Below, one piece after another: positions 8,429 to 16,082 of a DNA stretch of 18,419 nt. The notes under the pieces were generated by a model, which saw only the letters and a program-made list of their open reading frames with translations, did not search any database and was not told the origin of the DNA. The first letter of the stretch is position 1, and every line of letters starts with the position of its first letter. Location: assembly GCA_051648485.1 (NCBI GenBank), contig JBOFFH010000090.1, positions 1-18,419 of the forward strand. Reading direction: 5' to 3'. A program made the translations under genes and the position numbers. The stretch is from JAGNZR01 sp051648485. Its GTDB lineage: Bacteria > Fusobacteriota > Fusobacteriia > Fusobacteriales > Fusobacteriaceae.

Positions 8429-8585
8429 GAGTTTGAGTTATGAATGTATTCATATGCACAAACTCCTCTTTTAATAAAGATTGAATTTGTGTCTATGATG
8501 GGTAAGGATATCTTATTAAACGTATATTTCTATATGTTTAAGGCCATTTGGACAATTCACGTGTTCAAGTGGCCTTTTTTATTTT
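8429..8585 (+). promoter_or_regulatory. Transcription attenuator (competing hairpins) of the His transporter operon
   Basis: Pairings found by hand. Hairpin A: GAGTTTG (8429-8435) with CAAACTC (8459-8465), plus TATGAA (8439-8444) with TTCATA (8449-8454). Hairpin B: 8450-8462 with 8486-8498, 12 pairs and one mismatch; it excludes A. Antiterminator C: 8482-8501 with 8544-8559, about 15 pairs with a 3-base bulge and a small internal loop; it excludes B and the terminator. A local hairpin, 8517-8526 with 8531-8540, lies inside C. Terminator: 8541-8554 with 8562-8575, then a T tract. In a likely scheme, a ribosome stalled on the first His codons leaves 8429 onward free, so A then C form and transcription continues. 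A ribosome that reaches the stop covers 8429-8435, so B and the terminator form. Energies were not computed. Confidence 0.7.
8541..8585 (+). terminator. Conditional Rho-independent terminator of the attenuator
   Basis: A 14-base stem, AGGCCATTTGGACA (8541-8554) with TGTTCAAGTGGCCT (8562-8575), contains two G-T pairs and a 7-base loop. It runs into T6-A-T4 (8575-8585). It stands 42 bases before the binding-protein ATG with no gene end nearby other than the leader peptide, so it acts on the operon it precedes. Confidence 0.85.
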
Positions 8586-8626
8586 ATCTTTTTTATAATA
8601 TAATTTAAAATTAAGGAGTTAGTATC

Positions 8627-9406
8627 ATGAAAAAATTATTAGCAGTATTTTTATTATTAATGAGTACTATGAATATAATTACTTTTGGAAAAGACGATTC
8701 ACTTGAAAAAATAAAAAAACAAATGAATTTTATAGTTGGATTAGATGATACTTTTGCACCTATGGGATTTAAAAATGAAAAAGGCGAGATAGTAGGATTC
8801 GACATTGATCTTGCTAGAGAAGTAGCTAAAAGAATGGGTGTAGAAGTTAAATTTAAAACTTCAGATTGGGATGGTATTATTTTTGAATTAAGAAGCAAAA
8901 AAATAGATGTTATTTGGAATGGTTTAACAATTACAGAAGAAAGAAAAAAACAGATGAATTTTACAGGACCATATTTTTCAGATAATCAAATAGTTATAAC
9001 AAAAAAAGATTCTTCTATTGAAAAAATCTCTGAACTTGCCGGAAAAAAGGTAGGAGTTCAGTTAGGTAGTTCATCTTATTATGCTTTAGAAAAATCACAA
9101 ATTTATTCTAAACTAGAAGAAATAAGAAAATACTCCTCAAATGTAGAAGTTTTATTAGATATAGAGGCTGGAAGAATACAAGCCGGAATAATGGATAACA
9201 TAACTGGAAGATACTATATAGTAGGTAAAAATTATAAAATTTTAGAAGAACCTATTTCTAAAGAAAGTATAGCCATTGGTCTTAGAAAAGAGGATAAAGA
9301 ATTAACTGAAGAAATAAATAAACAAATAATAGAAATGAAAAAAGATGGAACATATAATAAAATTTATGAAAAATGGTTTGGAAAAGGAGATAAAAATGTT
9401 AAATAA
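8627..9406 (+). CDS. Periplasmic amino-acid (probably histidine) binding protein
   Basis: A 259-residue family 3 (SBP_bac_3) solute-binding protein. Residues 1-21 are a signal peptide (MKKLLAVFLLLMSTMNIITFG) without a lipobox cysteine, so the mature protein should be free in the periplasm, as expected in a double-membraned cell. The mature part follows HisJ/ArgT closely: FAPMGFKNEKGEIVGFDIDL, SDWDGIIFELRSKKIDVIWN, then LTITEERKKQ, whose Arg corresponds to the residue that holds the ligand carboxylate in HisJ, and GRIQAGIMDN with the Asp that contacts the ligand amino group. The start has a GGAG site at 8615-8618. It is the first gene of a three-gene transporter. Family membership alone says polar amino acid; histidine is inferred from the six-His leader upstream. 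Confidence 0.92.
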   Translation: MKKLLAVFLLLMSTMNIITFGKDDSLEKIKKQMNFIVGLDDTFAPMGFKNEKGEIVGFDIDLAREVAKRMGVEVKFKTSDWDGIIFELRSKKIDVIWNGLTITEERKKQMNFTGPYFSDNQIVITKKDSSIEKISELAGKKVGVQLGSSSYYALEKSQIYSKLEEIRKYSSNVEVLLDIEAGRIQAGIMDNITGRYYIVGKNYKILEEPISKESIAIGLRKEDKELTEEINKQIIEMKKDGTYNKIYEKWFGKGDKNVK

Positions 9407-10064
9407 TCTTATTTATATTTTAAAAGGGTTGAATATAACCTTGGGAATATATTTAGTAACAGTTATTTTTTCATTACCTCTGGGAATAATTTTAGCTCTT
9501 GGTAAAAATTCTAAATACTTTTTAGTAAGAAAAACAATTTCTGCATATAGTTGGATTTTTAGAGGTACTCCACTTTTACTACAATTATTTTTTGTATATT
9601 ATGGACTTCCTGTAATTGGAATAACAATGTCACCATTTCTAGGGGCTAGTATAACTTTTATTATAAATTATACAGCTTATCTTTGTGAAATTTTTAGAGG
9701 AAGTATACAAGGAATAGACGAGGGACAGTATGAGGCAGCAAAAGTTTTAGGCATGGGATATTGGCAAACAATGTATAGAATAATCTTGCCTCAAGCCTTA
9801 AGAACTGCAATTCCACCACTATCTAGTGAAGCTGTTACACTTGTAAAAGATACTGCTTTAGTCTCTGTAATAGGTATGGCTGAAATTTTAAGAAATTCCA
9901 AAGAAATTGTTAGTCGTGAATTTACGATAACCCCATTCTTATTAGCTGGTGGAGTTTATCTTGTATTATCTTCTATTATTTTATTAATGTTTAGAAAATA
10001 TGAAAAAAAGGTGATGAATAATGGCTATAAAAATAGAGAATCTAAAAAAAATATTAGCTGGTAA
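9396..10064 (+). CDS. Amino-acid ABC transporter permease (HisM/GlnP type)
   Basis: A 222-residue inner-membrane permease of the binding-protein-dependent family. RGTP at 56-59 and the EAA loop at about 113-134 (EAAKVLGMGYWQTMYRIILP) are standard for polar amino-acid permeases; the EAA loop docks the ATPase. About five membrane segments are visible. The start was chosen at 9396 (MLNNLIYILKGLNITLG) because AAAGGAGA (9383-9390) lies six bases before it; the upstream in-frame ATG at 9345 lacks a site and would extend deep into the preceding gene. The start overlaps the end of the binding-protein gene by 11 bases, and the 3' end overlaps the ATPase gene by 44 bases. Only one permease gene is present, so it probably forms a homodimer. 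Confidence 0.92.
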   Translation: MLNNLIYILKGLNITLGIYLVTVIFSLPLGIILALGKNSKYFLVRKTISAYSWIFRGTPLLLQLFFVYYGLPVIGITMSPFLGASITFIINYTAYLCEIFRGSIQGIDEGQYEAAKVLGMGYWQTMYRIILPQALRTAIPPLSSEAVTLVKDTALVSVIGMAEILRNSKEIVSREFTITPFLLAGGVYLVLSSIILLMFRKYEKKVMNNGYKNRESKKNISW

Positions 10065-10704
10065 TGAAGTATTAAAGGAAGTTAATCTTAAAATAGAAAA
10101 AGGTGAGACAGTTTCAATAATAGGACCTTCAGGAAGTGGAAAGTCCACTCTTTTAAGATGTATTGTAGGTCTTGAAAAAAACGATGGTGGGTCAATTACA
10201 AGTTCAGAAAAAATAGAGATGGGAATGATATTTCAATCTTTTAATCTTTTTCCTCATAAAACAGCTTTAGAAAATATAATGGAATCCCTTATTATTGTAG
10301 ATAAAATCGAAAAAAATAAAGCTGAAGAAATAGGAATGAAACTTTTAGAAAGAGTAGGATTGAAAGAGAAAAAAGACTCTTATCCCTCTGAGCTGTCAGG
10401 AGGACAAAAACAAAGAGTAGCAATAGCAAGAGCTTTGGCCAGAAGTCCAAAAATTCTTCTTTTTGATGAGCCAACTTCGGCGTTAGATCCTGAAATGGTA
10501 AAAGAAGTTTTAGAAGTTATAAATGAACTTAAAAAATCTAAAATGACAATGATTATAGTTAGTCATGAGATGCAATTTGTAAAGCAAATTTCAGATAAGG
10601 TTATTTTTATGGATGATGGAAAGATAATATTAGAAGGAAGTTCAAAAGAAATTTTTGAAACAAATAAAAATGAACGTGTACAAAAATTTTTAGAAAAAAT
10701 ATAG
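10021..10704 (+). CDS. Amino-acid ABC transporter ATP-binding protein
   Basis: A 227-residue ATPase of the polar amino-acid (HisP/GlnQ) class, slightly shorter than the usual 240-260. Walker A is GPSGSGKS at 35-42, the Q-loop Gln lies in MIFQSFNLFPH, the signature LSGGQKQR is at 125-132, Walker B ILLFDEP is at 145-151 with the D-loop SALD after it, and the switch His is at 182 (VSHEM). All catalytic motifs are intact. It powers uptake through the permease just upstream, whose 3' end it overlaps by 44 bases. AAAGGTGA lies about 8 bases before the ATG. The transcript ends at a strong hairpin beginning 6 bases after the stop. Confidence 0.95.
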   Translation: MAIKIENLKKILAGNEVLKEVNLKIEKGETVSIIGPSGSGKSTLLRCIVGLEKNDGGSITSSEKIEMGMIFQSFNLFPHKTALENIMESLIIVDKIEKNKAEEIGMKLLERVGLKEKKDSYPSELSGGQKQRVAIARALARSPKILLFDEPTSALDPEMVKEVLEVINELKKSKMTMIIVSHEMQFVKQISDKVIFMDDGKIILEGSSKEIFETNKNERVQKFLEKI

Positions 10705-10710
10705 TAAGTA

Positions 10711-10755
10711 AAAAAGCAAGGCTATACCTATTTAATAGGTATAGCCTTGCTTTTT
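10711..10755. terminator. Bidirectional Rho-independent terminator
   Basis: A 20-base perfect inverted repeat (10711-10730 with 10736-10755, loop TTTAA) has GC-rich inner arms AGCAAGGCTATACC, with A5 on one side and T7 on the other. It serves the ABC transporter operon on the + strand and the reductase gene on the - strand, which ends at 10761. Confidence 0.93.
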
Positions 10756-10760
10756 TTGAA

Positions 10761-11750
10761 TTATTTCATATCCATAATAGGAGCTACTAATCCATGTACC
10801 ATCTTATATCTAATAAAAAGGAAAGATGGAGAAGTTGTTTGTAAAGTAAGAATTTTAGCATGAGGATGGTTAGTAGGAGTAAAGCCAGGCATATTTTCTC
10901 CTAAACTTCTTCCAGCTCCACCAGAATAAACCATAGAATAATTGATCCACATCTCATCTAGAATTTCTTCCATAAGTAAAACATGAGTGTATACTGGAGA
11001 TTCTATAGTAAGGGTTTTTATTCCAGCAAATCTTAAAGCTTTCATAATAGCCTTGTTATCCATTTTTTCTCCAGCTCCTGCAAAAACAACTGGAATTTCA
11101 TCTTTTTTGAAAGAATTTTCATTAATTGCTTCTAACGTAACTTCTTCTGAATTTTCAAATCCAAAGAATTTATATTTGTTTTTATTTCCACCGTTTTCTT
11201 TAATGTAATCAGCACCAGATTTAGAAGTAATTATAACTACTGGAATTTCGTCTTCATTGAACACTCTATGATCAAAAGGAATATCGTTTCCTTTAAGACT
11301 TACTAATACATGAGTTGGAACACTTGATAATCCTTTTTCAAGTCTAGCATCAACTAAAGCTTGGTCGAAAACGTGGGCAGTATGCTGAGGTTCTCTCATA
11401 AGAGTGTTAGCTCCTTTTAATACTCCATCAGCTAAAGCTCTTGTTAAACTTAGCATCCAAAAATCTGCATCTCCAGCTCTTCTATCTAACATGTTAGCTG
11501 CGGCAATATATGGACCATGAACTGAATCTCCATAGCATATTTTTCCGTCCATAGACATTACATACATTGCGTAAAGGTATGGTCTATCATTTGGTATCGT
11601 TGAAAAATTTACTTGATGTCCATAAGCTTGTTGAATCTTGTCGCAATGAATTGTGTTGTAAGTATAACTTTTTAATTCTTCTTCATTTTGAAACATTGTT
11701 GAAACTTTTACTTCCTCGACAGGGAATTTGAATTTTACTAAATTACTCAT
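10761..11750 (-). CDS. RibD C-terminal-domain (dihydrofolate-reductase-like) reductase, no deaminase domain
   Basis: A 329-residue cytoplasmic protein. Its core looks like the RibD_C/DHFR fold: RPYLYAMYVMSMDGKI at 56-71 matches the first strand and SxDGK motif of RibD-type reductases. RRAGDADFW and LADGVLKGANTL follow the pattern of R..DA...G..T, and near the C-terminus IESPVYTHVLLMEEILDEMW matches the glycine/proline-rich turn and DE motif. There is no zinc-deaminase domain, and the protein is longer than usual because of about 55 extra N-terminal residues and an insertion in the middle. NAD(P)H-dependent reduction of a pterin- or pyrimidine-like compound is the family expectation; the real substrate is unknown. 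It is the last gene of the permease operon, 45 bases after permease 2, with AAAGGAG before its ATG. It ends at the shared terminator. Confidence 0.75.
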   Translation of the reverse strand: MSNLVKFKFPVEEVKVSTMFQNEEELKSYTYNTIHCDKIQQAYGHQVNFSTIPNDRPYLYAMYVMSMDGKICYGDSVHGPYIAAANMLDRRAGDADFWMLSLTRALADGVLKGANTLMREPQHTAHVFDQALVDARLEKGLSSVPTHVLVSLKGNDIPFDHRVFNEDEIPVVIITSKSGADYIKENGGNKNKYKFFGFENSEEVTLEAINENSFKKDEIPVVFAGAGEKMDNKAIMKALRFAGIKTLTIESPVYTHVLLMEEILDEMWINYSMVYSGGAGRSLGENMPGFTPTNHPHAKILTLQTTSPSFLFIRYKMVHGLVAPIMDMK

Positions 11751-11795
11751 TTTATGACTCCTTTATACTTAAAATAGATTTTAAATTAAATTATA

Positions 11796-13310
11796 TTAAT
11801 TTTTCTTTGAAATAAAATTCAGAGAAAAAAGAACAGTTGCTAATACCATGTAAGAAATTGTTAAAGGTAAATTGATGAATATTCCAGGATTTGCATTATG
11901 AATCATTCCAAAGAATGTGAAAGCAGCACCAATAACTCCTGTAAAAGCAGCTTTATTCCAATCTCTATCAATAATAAACATAACTAAAGATCCCCAAATA
12001 ATACTTATAAAAAGGGCTCCGTTTCCTAAATAGAAATATCCAAATGAGTCTACTCCAGATTTAAGAAGAATATCCATATCAGGAGTTTTTATTCCAGCTA
12101 TTTTAGAAACAGCTTTAACGGCTCCCATAACTTTGCTCAACATAACTTCCATTAAAGACAAAATAATTGTAAGAGTAACAACTCCATAATATTTAACATT
12201 TGTTACATTAAAAACTTGTGTTGTACTTGAAAGTGCAATAAATAAAAGCATTGGTAAAGTAGCTTCAGCTGGAATAATACCATTAACAATTGCAACAAGT
12301 CCAGAGAAGCATAAGATTCCGTAGATAGCTCCAACAGCTAAAGAGTATCCAGAACCAGCTTTAAGTTCTTTCCAAGTATTATGTCCCCAGAATACACCTA
12401 GAGGAAAAGGATTTCCTATAAAACAACTCAAAATATTGATAATTCCAATTATTAATATACTATTTTTAGCATCCACATTATCATTAACTTGGTGTGCTTG
12501 CTTTATACCCATTAAAGAATTTATTGCTCCATGAATAGTAAATATAAGTATAATAGCTAGGTAAGGAACAATAACTTTATAATCTAAAGAAAAGACTTCA
12601 GTTGTTAAAACTGGAAATTGAAAACTTGCATTAGCAGCACTTTTCTTTAAAGCTTCAATATTATTGATACCCATAATCCATGATGCTGTAGTTCCTAAAG
12701 CTATAGAAATAATAGGACCTGGTATTTTAGTTTCAAATTTTGCCATGTATGGAATAAATAAAGCAAATAAAGCAACAAAGGCAACAATAGGAGAATTAAA
12801 CATTTTACTTAAAATGTTAACACCTAAAAAAGCCACAGCTCCACCAGCAAGAGTTCCAAAAAGTGCAGGACCAGGAATGGTTTTTTGAAGCCAATCAGAA
12901 GCATATCCAGTTATTATAAATATAATTGAAGAAATAAGATTAGCAATAACTCCTACTTTCCAAGCTAAAACTCCATCTCCAGTTCCAATATAAACAGGAA
13001 GCATGATTGCAAAAAGCCAAGTAAAGACTCTAGTAGCATGTAATCCAGTAGGCAATGCTACATTATCATCTCTATTTTCTTTTTGATTAAGATATCTAGC
13101 ATAGACAGTAAAAATAAGATTTAAAACTAGTATTGTAAGACCTATCGATGGAAGTATTTTTTTGTAAATAATTTCAGAAGGGACTTTAATTGTGTAACTC
13201 ATAATAGCAGTAGCAGCAATTACTTTAGAAAATCCATCAGCGAAAACACCTACCAAAGCATCTCCATCACCTTTTGCCCATATAGGGCCTCTTCCTTTAA
13301 AAAAATTCAT
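11796..13310 (-). CDS. Multi-pass permease, probably NCS2-like nucleobase type (paralogue 2)
   Basis: A 504-residue integral membrane protein with about 12-14 hydrophobic helices and the general look of xanthine/uracil-type permeases, including a repeated GPALFGTLAGGAVAFLG segment. It is clearly paralogous to the gene immediately upstream. Both have G(V)F.DGFSK near residue 25, LP(T/S)G, TGD..L.WKV, P.P..FGTL.G and G.PF..G..WGHN.W. The start has AAAGGAGAG eight bases before the ATG, inside the end of the preceding gene, which stops one base away; this indicates translational coupling. The family assignment is by general resemblance only, so the substrate (purine, pyrimidine or another heterocycle) is uncertain. 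The adjoining reductase and LacI regulator suggest import of a compound that is then reduced. Confidence 0.65.
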   Translation of the reverse strand: MNFFKGRGPIWAKGDGDALVGVFADGFSKVIAATAIMSYTIKVPSEIIYKKILPSIGLTILVLNLIFTVYARYLNQKENRDDNVALPTGLHATRVFTWLFAIMLPVYIGTGDGVLAWKVGVIANLISSIIFIITGYASDWLQKTIPGPALFGTLAGGAVAFLGVNILSKMFNSPIVAFVALFALFIPYMAKFETKIPGPIISIALGTTASWIMGINNIEALKKSAANASFQFPVLTTEVFSLDYKVIVPYLAIILIFTIHGAINSLMGIKQAHQVNDNVDAKNSILIIGIINILSCFIGNPFPLGVFWGHNTWKELKAGSGYSLAVGAIYGILCFSGLVAIVNGIIPAEATLPMLLFIALSSTTQVFNVTNVKYYGVVTLTIILSLMEVMLSKVMGAVKAVSKIAGIKTPDMDILLKSGVDSFGYFYLGNGALFISIIWGSLVMFIIDRDWNKAAFTGVIGAAFTFFGMIHNANPGIFINLPLTISYMVLATVLFSLNFISKKN

Positions 13311-13311
13311 A

Positions 13312-14784
13312 TTAAAACTCTCCTTTTTGATTTCTTTTCTCTTTTATAGAATAAAAAATAAAAGTTAATCCAATTAAAAAATAACCTATTGTAAAACCTG
13401 AATTTAGAAAAATACCCAATTTATTACTATGAATAAGACCTACAAGTGATAATCCACACCCAATAAAAGAAGTTATTCCCACTTGAAAATATTTTTCTTC
13501 TATAATAAAATAAGTGATACTTGAATATAATAAACTTATAAAAATTGAACCTTTTGCCAAATAAAAATGACCTAAATAATCAAAAGAACCTTTTAATAAT
13601 TTTTCTGATTTTGAAACTAACAAATCATTTACAGAAATAATTATACCTATGACCATAGCAGGGTAAAATTTACTTTCTACTACCTCAAAAGATTGCTCTA
13701 CAGATTTTAAAGCAATAAACATGAGAAATGGCACCACAGCTAATACAGGAATAATTCCTGTTATAATTCCTGTAAGAGAAAAAGCTCCTACAATAAAATA
13801 AATAAAAGCCAAAGCCAAAGAATAACCAGTTCTAGAACCTAAAGAATTCCAAGAATTATGTCCCCAATATATTCCGCAAGAAAAAGGACACCCTAAAAAA
13901 GCACCTAAAATATTTAAAGCTCCACTTGCAACTAAAGTTTCATTTATATTAAAATCATTTCCAACATACTTAGCTTGCTCTATTCCCATAAGAGTAGTAA
14001 AAATATCCATAATAGAGAATGCAATTACAGAAGGAATTATTTGTTGAATAGTTTCTCCTGTTCCAGAAAATATATCAAAATGAAGTTTAGGAAGGTAAAA
14101 TCCTACTTGATCGAATCCAGAAACAAGTGTTTCTAATTTCATAAATCCATTACCCCAAGATAAAACTGTTGCAAAAATTAATAAAATAAGACTTTGTGGC
14201 AACTTTGTTTTTATATTTCCTAAATAAAGAAATATAAAAAGTATAAGAACAATGTATCCAGAAACCCCATAATTGAAAAGTTTGATTAAAACAGGTAACC
14301 CTAAAAATGATATTGCTATTCCAGAAAGAGTTCCAAACATAGCAGGTTTAGGAATATACTTATCAATTTGTTTTCCAAAAGGCCCAAGAATTACAAAAAC
14401 AATTCCTGAAATTAAATTTGCAACAAGAGAAACTTTCCAAGTTAGAATTGCATCTCCAGTTTTTTCATAAATAGGAATCATGATAACATAAAGCCATAAA
14501 AACATTTTTGTTACAATTATTCCTGAAGGAAGGGATGTAACATTTGAGTTTCCAGTTTTTTTCTTTAATCTTACTCCTTGATACCAAAAATATAAATTAA
14601 AAATAGCAACGCTTGAGGCTATTCCTGGAAATATAATTCTACTTAAAAAGTTTTGATCAAAATTCATAACTCCAATCATAACTCCTAATGCAACAATAAG
14701 TTTTGAAAAACCATCAAAAAAAACTCCAATAGTAGCATCTAAATCCTTACTTACCCATAATTTAGACAAATTGTCTTTGTTCAT
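13312..14784 (-). CDS. Multi-pass permease, probably NCS2-like nucleobase type (paralogue 1)
   Basis: A 490-residue integral membrane protein, first gene of the operon and paralogue of the next one. It shares DATIGVFFDGFSK, LPSGI, TGDAILTWKV, PKPAMFGTLSG and GCPFSCGIYWGHNSW with it, and like it has about 12-14 hydrophobic helices. The start was placed at 14784 (MNKDNLSKLW) because GGAGG (14790-14794) lies five bases upstream. The longer reading from the ATG at 14817 is rejected because the predicted transcript begins at about that base. A consensus promoter and a LacI/cre-type palindrome lie directly upstream, so expression should depend on the divergent LacI-family regulator. Substrate unknown; nucleobase-like is the best guess. 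The tandem pair could be two specificities or a heterodimer. Confidence 0.65.
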   Translation of the reverse strand: MNKDNLSKLWVSKDLDATIGVFFDGFSKLIVALGVMIGVMNFDQNFLSRIIFPGIASSVAIFNLYFWYQGVRLKKKTGNSNVTSLPSGIIVTKMFLWLYVIMIPIYEKTGDAILTWKVSLVANLISGIVFVILGPFGKQIDKYIPKPAMFGTLSGIAISFLGLPVLIKLFNYGVSGYIVLILFIFLYLGNIKTKLPQSLILLIFATVLSWGNGFMKLETLVSGFDQVGFYLPKLHFDIFSGTGETIQQIIPSVIAFSIMDIFTTLMGIEQAKYVGNDFNINETLVASGALNILGAFLGCPFSCGIYWGHNSWNSLGSRTGYSLALAFIYFIVGAFSLTGIITGIIPVLAVVPFLMFIALKSVEQSFEVVESKFYPAMVIGIIISVNDLLVSKSEKLLKGSFDYLGHFYLAKGSIFISLLYSSITYFIIEEKYFQVGITSFIGCGLSLVGLIHSNKLGIFLNSGFTIGYFLIGLTFIFYSIKEKRNQKGEF

Positions 14785-14802
14785 ATTAACCTCCATTTTT
14801 GA

Positions 14803-14816
14803 TGTAAGCGCTTTCA
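14803..14816. promoter_or_regulatory. LacI/cre-type operator
   Basis: TGTAAGCGCTTTCA fits the consensus TGWNANCGNTNWCA on both strands. Read along the permease transcript, it covers about the first 14 bases after the predicted start, where a bound repressor would block initiation or early elongation. The LacI-family gene that starts 169 bases away on the other strand is the likely binder; a global CcpA-like protein is the alternative. Confidence 0.85.
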
Positions 14817-14823
14817 TTCTAGT

Positions 14824-14852
14824 ATTCTATTTTATTTTAATCTTTTAGTCAA
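14824..14852 (-). promoter_or_regulatory. Promoter of the permease-reductase operon
   Basis: On the - strand: -35 TTGACT (14852-14847), a 17-base spacer and -10 TAGAAT (14829-14824). The predicted start near 14817 directly abuts the operator palindrome. It yields a 5' leader of about 33 bases before the ATG at 14784. Confidence 0.75.
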
Positions 14853-14921
14853 TTGTTTTGGTGATCATTTTTTTAGCTTTTAATGCTCATTTTTTGTTAA
14901 AATTTAAAAATATTTTATTTC

Positions 14922-14949
14922 TTGTAAAAAAAAGAAATACGTATATAAT
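14922..14949 (+). promoter_or_regulatory. Promoter of the LacI-family regulator gene
   Basis: -35 TTGTAA (14922-14927), a 16-base spacer and a consensus -10 TATAAT (14944-14949). AGGAGA (14974-14979) follows as ribosome binding site for the ATG at 14985. The operator palindrome is more than 100 bases away, so this gene may not be strongly autoregulated. Confidence 0.65.
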
Positions 14950-14984
14950 ATTATCATATATATGAAATATGTTAGGAGAAAACT

Positions 14985-16013
14985 ATGATAACACAAAAAG
15001 ATATAGCAAAAGCCTTAAATATATCGACAGCTACAGTTTCAAGAGCATTAAATAATGGAAAAATACTTTCAGAAACAAGGGTTGAAATATTAAAAAAAGC
15101 AAAAGAAATGGGATATATCGAAAATCCAAATGCTATTTCTTTAGCTTTAAAATCAGATATTGTAATAGAGGCATTTATTTTTAATTCTTTAGTTGATCAA
15201 TATTCAGAAGAAATAATAAGAGGTTTAAATAAGTTTCAAGAAGATAAAAAAAACTCAAAATTTAGAATTAATATAAACATTTTAGATGCTGACTTTAATT
15301 TTGAAAAAAGAAGCGAAAAGCAGATAGAGGAAATATTAAAAAAAATAAAGTTGAATAAACCTAAAGGTATTCTTTTTTCAAGTATAGGAATTATTCCTTC
15401 AGAAAAAATATTAGAAAATTGTAAAATAAATAAAGTAATATGTGGAACTTTTGATATGCTTCTTAAACCCAATTCATCTGCTTTTCATGTAGGGCCTAAT
15501 TACTATAAATTAGGAAAAGCTGCAGGTGAACTTTTAGCTAAATTTATGAGAAAAAAAGGAAATGTTTTGATATTAAATTTTGATGAGGGATATGGACTAA
15601 GTTCTTCTAGAATAAAAGGGTTTTTAGAAGAAATAAAAAAATATAAGAATATAAAAGTTCTTCCTATTTCAAATTTAAAATCTCTTTCAAAACTAGAATA
15701 TGAAAAAATTGTTGAAAAGAACTTAAAAGAATTTCAAATTGATGGAGTCTTTCCAATTTATAGAAGTGAATACTTAGCAGAAATCTTTAAAGAATTAAAT
15801 CTTGATATTCCTCTTATTTCTAATGATTTTAATGATAAAGTTAATTATTTTTTAAAGAAAGGAAATATAGATGCAATTATTTCTCAAAATCCTTTTGAAA
15901 TTGGTTTTTATTCAGGGAAAATGTTTTATGATCTTTTCTTTTTGAATAAACAAAAAATAAGAGAAGAGAAAGAAATTGAACTTAAAATTCTTATAAAAAA
16001 CAATATTATTTAA
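14985..16013 (+). CDS. LacI family transcriptional regulator
   Basis: A 342-residue regulator of typical LacI length. Residues 1-45 are the LacI helix-turn-helix (ITQKDIAKALNISTATVSRA, with TATVSRALN as the recognition helix), followed by the hinge region (IENPNAISLALKS). Residues from about 58 form a periplasmic-binding-protein-like effector domain with sugar-binding-protein character (KGILFSSIG, YKLGKAAGELLAKFM, DGVFPIYRSEYLAEI). It is divergent from the permease-reductase operon, and a LacI-class palindrome TGTAAGCGCTTTCA sits at that operon's transcription start, so it most likely represses it until an effector, probably the imported compound or a product, binds. Nearly all LacI proteins bind sugars, but PurR binds purines, so a nucleobase effector is possible. 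Its transcript ends at a hairpin starting 13 bases after the stop. Confidence 0.92.
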   Translation: MITQKDIAKALNISTATVSRALNNGKILSETRVEILKKAKEMGYIENPNAISLALKSDIVIEAFIFNSLVDQYSEEIIRGLNKFQEDKKNSKFRININILDADFNFEKRSEKQIEEILKKIKLNKPKGILFSSIGIIPSEKILENCKINKVICGTFDMLLKPNSSAFHVGPNYYKLGKAAGELLAKFMRKKGNVLILNFDEGYGLSSSRIKGFLEEIKKYKNIKVLPISNLKSLSKLEYEKIVEKNLKEFQIDGVFPIYRSEYLAEIFKELNLDIPLISNDFNDKVNYFLKKGNIDAIISQNPFEIGFYSGKMFYDLFFLNKQKIREEKEIELKILIKNNII

Positions 16014-16025
16014 TATTAATTTGAT

Positions 16026-16060
16026 AAAAGGACAGTTCCAAAATTTGGAACTGTCCTTTT
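16026..16060. terminator. Bidirectional Rho-independent terminator
   Basis: A 15-base perfect stem, AAAAGGACAGTTCCA (16026-16040) with its complement at 16046-16060. A4 and T4 at the ends make it usable from both strands. It closes the LacI-family gene and, on the - strand, the small stress membrane-protein gene ending at 16083. Confidence 0.9.
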
Positions 16061-16082
16061 ACTCACTTGTAATTATAAAAAA

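Noticed and set aside
8429..8585. T-box riboswitch for tRNA-His
   Set aside because: No T-box sequence of the TGGNACCGCG type is present, and the His-codon leader already explains histidine sensing.
9345..9395. Longer permease start at the ATG at 9345
   Set aside because: It has no ribosome binding site and overlaps the binding-protein gene by about 60 bases; the ATG at 9396 has AAAGGAGA at the right distance.
14785..14817. Longer permease start at the ATG at 14817
   Set aside because: The predicted transcription start is at about the same base and the operator lies within this stretch; GGAGG precedes the ATG at 14784.
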